Source: Pseudomonadota bacterium (lineage in GTDB: Bacteria; Pseudomonadota; Gammaproteobacteria; Burkholderiales; JAJZQI01). Taken from it: 48,225 nucleotides of DNA. This document shows, piece after piece, positions 32,201-38,730 of the stretch (its first letter is position 1; each line of letters begins with the position of its first letter). The notes below the pieces were generated by a model, which saw nothing but the letters and a program-made list of their open reading frames with translations, was not told the DNA's origin and did not search any database. A program made the position numbers and the translations under genes. Location of the stretch: positions 1-48,225 of the forward strand of contig JAJZTZ010000003.1 in NCBI GenBank assembly GCA_021847305.1, given 5' to 3'.

Positions 32201-33456
32201 GCATAGAGAATGGTACCGGCGGCGTCGGTGGTACTGACAATCGCATGCCGGTTAAGCGCAAAGTGTTCCCGCTCGCGCTCGTAAAAATTGCGTTTAAATA
32301 TCCCCATCAGATCATGAAATGCCCGGCTGCGACGGGCCCGTGCACTAACCAGAGCAACCAGATAAGCCGGCTCGACCGGCTTGGTAATAAAATCATCCGC
32401 CCCCAGACCGAGTGCCAGCAACTGCTTGGCGATGTTGCGTTCAGAAGACAGGAACAGGATGGGCAACGACGCCCATTTCTCGTCTTCGCGCAAAATGGCG
32501 GCCACTTCCGGACCACTCACTTCCGGCATATTGACATCCAGCACCAGGACATCCGGCGGGAAAGCCTGCAGCATGTCCAGCACCTGCATCGGCTGCGTCG
32601 TGCTGCTCACTTCCATGCCGGCACGCTGGAGAATTTCCGTGGCGAAAAGCAGATATAACGGGTCGTCGTCCACCAGCATCACCCGGTAAGGCTTTTCCGA
32701 TGGGCGCCTCACCAGCCGACCAAGCAGCCCGGGCAAACGCTCCGGCACCAGCTGCTTGCGCAGACAATGGCTGGCGCCGCCGCGATATGCCGCCAGACGC
32801 GAGGCCATATCGTCGTTATCGGACAGGAAAATAACCGGTGGACAAGCAACGCAGCGCGATTGCATCGCAGCAATCGCCTTCTTGCCATTTGGCACCGATT
32901 GAATCAGCGTCTTGTCGATCAGCACCGCCGCCGGCTGCAGCTGCCCATCGCCAATCCGCTGCAGGGCGGACAGATCGTCAAAACACTCCAGCTGATAGCT
33001 GGCAGCCGCAAGAATCGCCCGCAGCTGAGCCTCCAATTCGGCATCGGCCATCAGCAACAGGATAAGTGGATGCTCCTCGGATGCAGCAGGCGAAGCAGTT
33101 GGAATAGCCTCGCTCCCCGGCAAGGGCAGCGAGGCACCGGTATAAAGTTCATCCAGCAGGTGTTCTGTTTCATACCAGAAGGCGTCGGCGACAGGAGCGG
33201 TGCTCTCGCGCAGACCGGCCAGGTGACCACCAAGCACAGAGACCGCCTGGCTCAGTGCGGCAAAGCCGAACACCTCGGCTGCCGGCCCGATCTTGCGCAG
33301 CAGCGTATCGATTTCCTGTAGCAAATGGGATGGCGGGCGCTTGGCCGCCTTTAAGCGTGCCACCAGATGCCGCAACGTCCCCAGCCGCTCCGGTAATTCG
33401 GCGATGTAAGTCCTGCGCAAGGCAGTAAATCTGCCGTTAGGTCCATTCATTGGCAT
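29221..33456 (-). CDS. Very large hybrid sensor kinase: HPt-like, 2 REC, 5 PAS, HisKA/HATPase, REC
   Basis: The 1411-aa protein has no membrane helices, so it is cytoplasmic. Order: an HPt-like bundle (~10-105; ...LRKIGPAAEVFGFAALSQ) without the phosphorylatable His; a divergent REC (~130-245, possible D181, one acidic-pocket residue missing); a canonical REC (D263-265, D307, K359); five PAS/PAC units (~390-1010); HisKA with H1040 in SHELRTPMN; HATPase (~1150-1265); and a C-terminal REC with LLDINLPGMNG and K in DYLVKP. The input signals are unknown. The divergent REC-PP2C gene next door is a likely partner. Confidence 0.93.
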   Translation of the reverse strand: MPMNGPNGRFTALRRTYIAELPERLGTLRHLVARLKAAKRPPSHLLQEIDTLLRKIGPAAEVFGFAALSQAVSVLGGHLAGLRESTAPVADAFWYETEHLLDELYTGASLPLPGSEAIPTASPAASEEHPLILLLMADAELEAQLRAILAAASYQLECFDDLSALQRIGDGQLQPAAVLIDKTLIQSVPNGKKAIAAMQSRCVACPPVIFLSDNDDMASRLAAYRGGASHCLRKQLVPERLPGLLGRLVRRPSEKPYRVMLVDDDPLYLLFATEILQRAGMEVSSTTQPMQVLDMLQAFPPDVLVLDVNMPEVSGPEVAAILREDEKWASLPILFLSSERNIAKQLLALGLGADDFITKPVEPAYLVALVSARARRSRAFHDLMGIFKRNFYEREREHFALNRHAIVSTTDAAGTILYANDKFCEVSGYKREELVGQNHRIVNSGLHDRQFFQGLWQTISQGKVWRGEVCNRSKSGGLYWVDSTIVPFMDENGVPYQYVSIRTDVTRLKILEQTASANAERLRRSQAFANIGTWDWNILTGMVYWSESVAPLFGHQAGELETTYENYLAALHPDDRNRLVQAVNACVEEGTEYNIEHRVIWPDGQIRWLQGKGDVVRAADGTPVQMLGVVIDIHERKMAELSLGLLEKRFRSLFEIAPVGVTRSTLDGHFLEVNEAMLQLTGHTEEEYHQLDFWQLTAEKYLKAEQGYMDKLLKLGRFGPFEKELLHKNGTRIPVLVNGVVVQDESGNAFIWTIVQNIAERKRHERTLSRERRRLMQAQELARLGNWETDLETGELYWSEIIYEIFGQNPDHFVPTLEGFYAMVHPDDLPRVHASEAVAFASGQYDVIHRIIRPDGKICFVHERGSGEFDANGKVIRMLGTVQDITSIKQAEQDLQIFRSIFDATDQGIVVTTPEGLVVYTNAAFERMVGSEQDELLGEEIAAFMPESVRTWSLQVILHAAKTGQPWSGLLPVQRKDGSEFVSKSNVAFVHNEHGELQYIFNVLSDYSDELERQFQLRRAREQAEQASQAKSEFLSSMSHELRTPMNAILGFAQILEYDASLDQDQKDSVQEILGAGRHLLELINDVLDLSKIESGQLNLSLGPVLLAEVAEECASLIEPIAGRHGLSFTMGDFAGLVVVADRLRLKQVLLNLLSNAVKYNTEGGSIRFEARREKDRVVISVADTGKGFDVAKLEELFQPFNRLGAESSGIEGTGIGLTITKRLVEMMGGQIEPESVLGRGSLFKVSLPMAEAVPAGEDERSQTGDMVLTPVDSARKSVLYIEDNPANLKLVSQLLARKANILLRTAFDPSLGIELARLHKPDLILLDINLPGMNGYQVLQIFRDDAALQQVPVVAVTANAMPSDIAHGKAAGFADYLVKPLNIERFYTVIEQFLFGGSEDVSAAENVSAK

Positions 33457-33747
33457 GTATCGCCCCCCCAGAATGGTTCTATTTTTTTAGACTGTTGACC
33501 AACCGCTTCCGTGCCGCCTGCAAGGCCGGGCATAGCCCGACCATTAATGCAATCACATGATTTTGCAATCTGCTTTCATATCCCCCCCTATTCCTGCCCG
33601 GTGGACGGAGGAGGTACAGATTGACGACTTTGGCAGCAATCGATACTTTTTCTTCATGTATGACAATTCAGCTACGTCTTGCATAAACACTTATAATTAT
33701 TCTAAGTTAAGCATATCATATGCCCTTATTATAAACATGGATTTTCG
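33457..33747. other. AT-rich divergent promoter region
   Basis: About 291 bp between the hybrid kinase and the REC-PP2C gene. It contains an imperfect hairpin (CGGGC-ata-GCCCG), several TATAAT/TTATAA-like sequences towards the + gene, and a 13-bp odd palindrome GCATATcATATGC at 33711-33723, about 25 bp upstream of the + start codon. No gene is supported. Confidence 0.5.
33711..33723. promoter_or_regulatory. 13-bp palindrome upstream of the REC-PP2C gene
   Basis: GCATAT-c-ATATGC is perfectly symmetric and lies between the likely -10 region (TATAAT) and the start codon, a position suited to an operator. The binding factor is unknown. Confidence 0.3.
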
Positions 33748-34887
33748 ATGTTTACACTTCCCCTGGACATTTTGATTGTCGATGACACTCCGGCCAACCA
33801 GCGCATGCTGAAAAAGGCCCTGGAGGATTGGGGACATCACACGCGCTTGGCCGAAAACGGCAAGCTGGCGATTGATGAAGTCAAGCACAAGCTCCCCGAC
33901 CTGATTCTCATGGATGTACGCATGGACGTCATGGACGGGCTGGAGGCCACACGTCAAATCCGCCAGCATTGCGGCAGCCGCTGGGTACCGATCATTTTCC
34001 TCAGCGCGCTGAGCAAGATTGATGACATCGAAATGGGCCTCCAGGCAGGCGGCGACGATTACCTGCCAAAACCGGTCGATTTGCGCCTGCTCAAGATCAA
34101 AATCGGCGCCATGCAGCGTATTGCCGCGCTGCAACAGGCAAACGAGGAAAAATCCGCCTGGATTGAGGAAGAAAACCGCTCGGCGTCGGACCTGCTGGAA
34201 CGTCTGGCCCGCGAGCTTTACCAGCCGCCAGCCAGTCTGCAGCACATGCTGATACCGGTCGGCAACGTCTCCGGCGATCTGCCCGTCGCACTCCGGACCG
34301 CATCGGGGAAATGGCTGATGGGCCTCGCCGATGCCGCCGGGCACGGCCTGGCGGCCGCCGTGACGCTGGTGCCATTCAATAAAATCCTGCACCAGGCCGC
34401 CAAAGACGACATGCCGCTGCTTACACTCGGACACACTGTCAGCCAACGCCTGAACCAGTTGTTTCCGATCAACCGCTTTATCGCGGTGCTGCTGACCCTG
34501 TATGACCCGGCCAGCGGCACAGTGGAAGTCCTCAATGCGGGCCTGCCGGATGCCTATCTGCTGGACCGGCAGAACCGCGTGCACCGAAATTTCCCCTCGA
34601 ATTATCCGCCGCTGGGCTTGTGGTCGCCGGATACGCCGCTGCCCGCGCCGGAAGCATGCAGTCTGGCGGAAGGCGACATGCTGATGCTGTGCTCGGACGG
34701 GCTGACCGAAGCCTGCAACAGCAGCGAGCAGATGTTCGGCCATGAAGGCGTTTTGCAGCATCTAGACTGGCACGACCTGAACAGCGGCGCGCCGCGCATG
34801 AAAAACGCCATTGCAACACACTGCGACACGCAGGCGCCGCACGACGATATCTCGCTGCTGCTGTTGCGGCATAATCACAGTATCTGA
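33748..34887 (+). CDS. Response regulator with PP2C/SpoIIE-type phosphatase output
   Basis: An N-terminal REC domain (acidic pocket VDDTP, phosphoacceptor D56 in LILMDVRMD, K108 in YLPKPVD) is joined by a short coiled linker to a PP2C-like serine phosphatase. The metal-site motifs are intact: VSGDLP, GLADAAGHGLAAAV, LCSDGLTEA and HDDISLLLL. Such RsbU/HsbR-like proteins usually dephosphorylate an anti-anti-sigma (STAS) protein in partner-switching control. No anti-sigma or STAS-only gene is adjacent. It is divergent from the hybrid kinase, which probably controls its phosphorylation. Confidence 0.92.
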   Translation: MFTLPLDILIVDDTPANQRMLKKALEDWGHHTRLAENGKLAIDEVKHKLPDLILMDVRMDVMDGLEATRQIRQHCGSRWVPIIFLSALSKIDDIEMGLQAGGDDYLPKPVDLRLLKIKIGAMQRIAALQQANEEKSAWIEEENRSASDLLERLARELYQPPASLQHMLIPVGNVSGDLPVALRTASGKWLMGLADAAGHGLAAAVTLVPFNKILHQAAKDDMPLLTLGHTVSQRLNQLFPINRFIAVLLTLYDPASGTVEVLNAGLPDAYLLDRQNRVHRNFPSNYPPLGLWSPDTPLPAPEACSLAEGDMLMLCSDGLTEACNSSEQMFGHEGVLQHLDWHDLNSGAPRMKNAIATHCDTQAPHDDISLLLLRHNHSI

Positions 34888-34903
34888 ACGACAGACATAA
34901 ATT

Positions 34904-34931
34904 AAAAAAGGCCGCTTACGCGGCCTTTTTT
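34904..34931. terminator. Bidirectional intrinsic terminator
   Basis: AAAAAAGGCCGC-ttac-GCGGCCTTTTTT is a perfect 12-bp stem with a T-run on each strand, serving the convergent REC-PP2C gene (+) and slyD (-). Confidence 0.93.
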
Positions 34932-34953
34932 ATTTACTTCGCAGCAATCACTC

Positions 34954-35436
34954 TCAGTGATGATGGCCGCCGGCACCGTGCACGTGTTCGTGCTCGATTT
35001 CTTCCTTGGTGGCCGGACGCACCTCAGTGATGGTGCAGGAGAATTTCAGGCGCTGGCCGGCCCAGGGATGGTTGCCGTCCACGGCCACTTTATCCGGGGT
35101 CACATCGGTCACGGTGTAGAGAATGTAGTCTTCGTCATCGCCTTCCGGGCTGCCCTCGAACTGCATGCCGACTTCAACATTGTCCGGGAACAGATGACGC
35201 GGCTCGATGCGCACCAGTTCCGGATCATATTCGCCGAACGCCATGTCCGGTTCCAGAATCAGATCCACGGTGTCGCCCACACTCTTGTTGTGCAGTTGCT
35301 CTTCCACGATCGGGAAGATGCCGTCGTAACCGCCATGCAGATAGCTCACCGGTTCGTCGGTTTTTTCCAGCAGCTGACCGTCCATGTCATGCAGCTGGTA
35401 GTTGATGGAGACTACGGTATCTTTTACGACTTGCAT
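34954..35436 (-). CDS. slyD: FKBP-type peptidyl-prolyl isomerase SlyD
   Basis: Cytoplasmic proline isomerase and chaperone; SlyD also supplies nickel for hydrogenase in some bacteria. ATG 35436 (MQVVKDTVVSINYQLHD, SD AAGGG) is chosen; the first 53 residues of the track ORF are antisense noise. FKBP and inserted-flap segments are visible: EPVSYLHGGYDGIFPIVEEQLHNKSVGD and FGEYDPELVRIEPRHLF. The tail EHEHVHGAGGHHH is a short His-rich metal-binding end. It lies 5 bp after bcp, so they form an operon. Confidence 0.94.
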   Translation of the reverse strand: MQVVKDTVVSINYQLHDMDGQLLEKTDEPVSYLHGGYDGIFPIVEEQLHNKSVGDTVDLILEPDMAFGEYDPELVRIEPRHLFPDNVEVGMQFEGSPEGDDEDYILYTVTDVTPDKVAVDGNHPWAGQRLKFSCTITEVRPATKEEIEHEHVHGAGGHHH

Positions 35437-35441
35437 GGCAT

Positions 35442-35906
35442 TTACCCTTGTTTGATGAATTGAAGAATTTCGTTGGCATGCCCCTTGGCGGTCACGCCGT
35501 ACTGGGCGTACGTGAGCACGCCATCTTTGCCGATAATGAACGTGGAACGCACGATGCCCATGCGCTTGACCCCGTCTTTTTCCTTTTCCTGCCACACGCC
35601 GTAAGCGGCGCAGGCTTCGCCGTCAACATCCGCCAGCAGGCGCACGGACAGACCGTGCTTGTCGCGGAAAGCCGCGTGGGACATACAGTCATCCTTGCTC
35701 ACGCCGAGTACCACAGCCTCCTGCGCGGCGAACTCCGCTTCCAGATCACTGAACTCGATACCCTCAAGCGTACAGCCCGGCGTATCGTCCTTGGGGTAGA
35801 AATACAGGATCACCTGCTTCTTGCCGAGAAAATCCGCCAGTTTGATTTCTTCCATATCAGCGTCGGGCAGGTTGAAATCCGGCGCCTTATCACCTGTTTT
35901 TAGCAT
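35442..35906 (-). CDS. bcp: Thioredoxin-dependent thiol peroxidase (Bcp/PrxQ type)
   Basis: Reduces hydrogen peroxide and organic hydroperoxides. The 154-aa protein has the peroxidatic Cys in YFYPKDDTPGCTLEG. The PrxQ-type resolving Cys five residues later is absent here (Glu), so this is a 1-Cys-like or alternative-Cys variant; C74 or C93 could resolve. Other segments (VVLGVSKDD, FRDKHGLSVRLLAD, RSTFIIGKDG) are normal. SD GAGG precedes the ATG. First gene of a pair with slyD. Confidence 0.92.
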   Translation of the reverse strand: MLKTGDKAPDFNLPDADMEEIKLADFLGKKQVILYFYPKDDTPGCTLEGIEFSDLEAEFAAQEAVVLGVSKDDCMSHAAFRDKHGLSVRLLADVDGEACAAYGVWQEKEKDGVKRMGIVRSTFIIGKDGVLTYAQYGVTAKGHANEILQFIKQG

Positions 35907-36068
35907 TGTTAACCTCGTTTCTGTATGCTTCTTTTGAGAGTGTCTTTGAGTTCACGCGGAGGTTGATTCAGCTTAATCAATCACCACGCCGAATACAACC
36001 GTAATTTGATTACACCGCCGATATGCGCAGTGTATCGGGGCATGTTTTTACGTCCTGATGCCGCTTGG

Positions 36069-37361
36069 TTAGCGTTCGAACACAGCAATCGACTCGACAT
36101 GCGCCGTGTGCGGAAACATGTTGAGAATGCCGGCGGCGCGCATGGTATACCCTTTTGTATGGGTAAGTACAGCGGCGTCGCGTGCCAGTGTTGACGGGTT
36201 GCACGATACATAGACAATGCGCTGCGGCGCGCCGCTGTCCGGCAGCGATTTCACCACTTCCACCGCACCGTCGCGCGGCGGGTCGATCAGCCACTTGTCG
36301 AACTCGCCCAGCGCTGCCAGGCTCTCTGGCGTGGCTTCAAACAGATTGGCCATTTCGAAACGGGCATTGCTGATGCCGTTGCGCTCGGCATTCTCTTTGG
36401 CGCGCGCCACCAGCCCCGGGTGCCCTTCCACCCCGACCACCTCGGCCGCCTGGCGGGCGATGGGCAGGGTAAAGTTACCCAGACCGCAAAACAGGTCCAG
36501 CACTTTTTCGTGCGGCCGGGCGTCCAGCAGTTTCAGTGCGCGCCGCACCATGATCTGGTTCACGCCGCTGTTTACCTGGGTAAATTCGGTCGGCTTGAAA
36601 GGCATGTAAATATCGAATTCCGGCAGACGGTAAGCCAGTTCGGGGGCATTTTCCGGATAGAACGGCTGCGCTGTGTCTGGCCCTTTCGTCTGCAACCAGA
36701 ACTGGATATGGTGGGTGTCGGCAAAGGCTCTGAGCAGGGCTTCGTCGTTGCTGTTGAGCGGCTCCATGACACGCAGCACCAGCACATCCACCGCGTCGCC
36801 CACCGCCAGCTCGATCTGCGGCAACCGCTCGCGGATCGACAGCTGCATCACCAGTTCGCGCAACGGCACGATCAGGTCGGAAATACGCCTGGGCAGCACA
36901 CGGCATTCGCGCATGTCGGCAATGAAGCTGCTGCGCTTTTCATGAAAGCCCACCAGCACGCCGCCCTTCTTTTCCACATAACGCACCGACAGGCGCGCCC
37001 GGCCGCGATAGCCCCACACCGGACCCTGCACCGGCGGCAGCCACTGCTGCGGCTGCACCTTGCCGATATGGGTCAGGTTGTCTTCCAGAATGCGCTGTTT
37101 GACCGCTACCTGGGTGGAAAACTCGACATGCTGCATGGAACAGCCACCGCACACGCCAAAATGCGGGCAGGCCGGCGTGGTACGGCGGAAACTTTCCTTT
37201 TCCACCCGCACCGTCTCGGCAAATTCATAACTGGGCTTTTTCTTGAACGAGCGGTATTCCACCCGTTCGCCCGGCAGCGCGCCTTCGATGAAAATGGTTT
37301 TACCTTCGACGTGGGTAACGCCGCGGCCTTCCTGATCCAGCGATTCGATGACAGCTTTCAT
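36069..37361 (-). CDS. rlmD: 23S rRNA (uracil-C5) methyltransferase RlmD
   Basis: Methylates U1939 of 23S rRNA using S-adenosylmethionine (E. coli numbering). An N-terminal TRAM-like domain is followed by three iron-sulfur ligands in [10 protein letters not shown] (C65, C71, C74); a fourth is probably in MRECRVLP. The SAM-binding motif [15 protein letters not shown] and the nucleophilic Cys in [12 protein letters not shown] follow. The 430-aa length fits RlmD better than RlmC. Its ATG overlaps the vanZ stop by 4 bp. No terminator is obvious downstream. Confidence 0.95.
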   Translation of the reverse strand: MKAVIESLDQEGRGVTHVEGKTIFIEGALPGERVEYRSFKKKPSYEFAETVRVEKESFRRTTPACPHFGVCGGCSMQHVEFSTQVAVKQRILEDNLTHIGKVQPQQWLPPVQGPVWGYRGRARLSVRYVEKKGGVLVGFHEKRSSFIADMRECRVLPRRISDLIVPLRELVMQLSIRERLPQIELAVGDAVDVLVLRVMEPLNSNDEALLRAFADTHHIQFWLQTKGPDTAQPFYPENAPELAYRLPEFDIYMPFKPTEFTQVNSGVNQIMVRRALKLLDARPHEKVLDLFCGLGNFTLPIARQAAEVVGVEGHPGLVARAKENAERNGISNARFEMANLFEATPESLAALGEFDKWLIDPPRDGAVEVVKSLPDSGAPQRIVYVSCNPSTLARDAAVLTHTKGYTMRAAGILNMFPHTAHVESIAVFER

Positions 37362-37705
37362 TTCTTTTCCAGCATTTGCAACACCCGGCCGAGCGGGCTC
37401 AACAACAACAGCGACGCAACACTCACACCCAGGGTATTGGCGAGCATGTCGTGCACATCAAAACTGCGGTACGGCGTCAGCCCCTGGGCAAATTCAATGC
37501 CAATACCCATGGCAATCAGCGCCAGGCCCACCCGCATGGGCGGGAAACCCAGCTGCCCCCACCAGAGCATCAGTAAGGCGTAGGTGGTGGCGTGCTCGAT
37601 CTTGTCATTCACTTCCTGGGCAAGCGGCGGCACGGGAATCAGCGACAGCACCCAGACAGCCAGCAGCCAGGCGATGCCCAGCGCCAGCCAGACCTTACGC
37701 AGCAT
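37358..37705 (-). CDS. VanZ-like membrane protein
   Basis: The 115-aa protein has about four hydrophobic helices and the VanZ-type pattern [18 protein letters not shown]...[26 protein letters not shown]. The role of stand-alone VanZ-like proteins is not established. ATG 37705 (SD CAGG) is preferred over the track's TTG 37711. It overlaps the exonuclease gene upstream by 11 bp and rlmD downstream by 4 bp, a tightly coupled three-gene run. Confidence 0.87.
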   Translation of the reverse strand: MLRKVWLALGIAWLLAVWVLSLIPVPPLAQEVNDKIEHATTYALLMLWWGQLGFPPMRVGLALIAMGIGIEFAQGLTPYRSFDVHDMLANTLGVSVASLLLLSPLGRVLQMLEKK

Positions 37706-38486
37706 GGTCAACCTGCCAATGCTGTTCGAAGGTGCGCCAGTGCTCGCCCGGCAACTCCGCCAGATGAGTGCGCACCAGCGCCAGTTCGCGGATATACTGC
37801 TCCTGCGTCAGCCAGCCGCGGATCAACTGAAAGCGCAGGAACATCAGATAGGTGTTCACCACGTCGGTTTCGCAGTAGTTGCGAATGGCGCTGATTTCGC
37901 CATTCTGAAACGCGCCCCACACCTGCGAGCCATCCATGCCCTGCTTGCCGGGGAAGCCGCACAGCTGCGCCAGATCATCCAGTCCGACAAAGGCGCGTGG
38001 CTGATACATTGCCAGCACGTCCATCAGATCAAGATGGCGGGTGTGATAACGGGACTGGTAATTGTTGAACTTGAAATCGCGGTCGTCTTCGCCGGTATCC
38101 CAGTAGCGCGGCGCGACAATACCATGCACCAGCGAACGGTAGTGCAGCACCGGCAGATCGAAGCCGCCGCCGTTCCACGACACCAGCTGCGGGGTGTAGC
38201 GAGCAATACCGTCGAAAAAGCGGCGAATGATCTCGGCCTCGCCGTCTTCCGGCGTTCCCAGTGACCAGACCTTGAAATTGCCTTCGCCTTCGCGCAGTAC
38301 GCAGGAAATCGCCACCACACGTTGCTGGTGCAAGGGCAGAAAATCGCTGCCGGTAGCCTGGCGGCGACGCTGGAACGCCATGTCGGCAACAGCGGCATCG
38401 CTCACTTCGTCTCCGATGCTGAGCAGCTTGCGAATCCCGCGCACATCAGGCACGGTTTCGATATCGAACACCAGAGTGGGAGTCAT
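37695..38486 (-). CDS. PolB-like 3'-5' exonuclease (DnaQ/DEDD fold)
   Basis: DEDD exonuclease motifs are visible: Exo I FDIETVPD (D8, E10), Exo II SWNGGGFDLPVL, and Exo III YCETDVVNTYLMF with the final Asp. The 263-aa length and the RHLDLMDVLA segment match the predicted PolB-related 3'-5' exonucleases found in many betaproteobacteria. It degrades DNA or RNA from the 3' end; the biological substrate is unknown. First gene of exonuclease-vanZ-rlmD; SD weak. Confidence 0.9.
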   Translation of the reverse strand: MTPTLVFDIETVPDVRGIRKLLSIGDEVSDAAVADMAFQRRRQATGSDFLPLHQQRVVAISCVLREGEGNFKVWSLGTPEDGEAEIIRRFFDGIARYTPQLVSWNGGGFDLPVLHYRSLVHGIVAPRYWDTGEDDRDFKFNNYQSRYHTRHLDLMDVLAMYQPRAFVGLDDLAQLCGFPGKQGMDGSQVWGAFQNGEISAIRNYCETDVVNTYLMFLRFQLIRGWLTQEQYIRELALVRTHLAELPGEHWRTFEQHWQVDHAA

Positions 38487-38589
38487 GAAGGGGTGGCCAG
38501 CAGGAAAAATGGCAATTTTAACAGCCTGCCGAAGTTAAAGGAATGAGATAAAACGACGTGTTGCAAGCCAGCGCATTTGCAAAAATATG

Positions 38590-38674
38590 TAAACAGGAAA
38601 TGAAACAGACTGAAACAGGTGTGGGCGCGGAATCGGACTACACTGAAAGCCGAATCAAGCAAGCCGAATCAAGC
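38590..38674 (+). repeat. Short direct repeats upstream of the Gcr-type gene
   Basis: AAACAG occurs at 38591, 38603 and 38613, the last two within a TGAAACAG pair exactly 10 bp apart. AAGCCGAATCAAGC is duplicated exactly in tandem (38647-38660 and 38661-38674), and a partial AAGCCGAA appears again just before the start codon. A -10-like TACACT (38639-38644) lies between the two sets. A regulatory role is possible. Confidence 0.5.
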
Positions 38675-38730
38675 GGATGAGGCGTACAATGCCACTCGCC
38701 GCAACCCAATATTAAAACCAAGCCGAACTT

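Noticed and set aside
34954-35595. Track start of slyD 53 residues upstream
   Set aside because: The extension reads through the end of bcp; ATG 35436 has an SD and matches the normal SlyD N-terminus.
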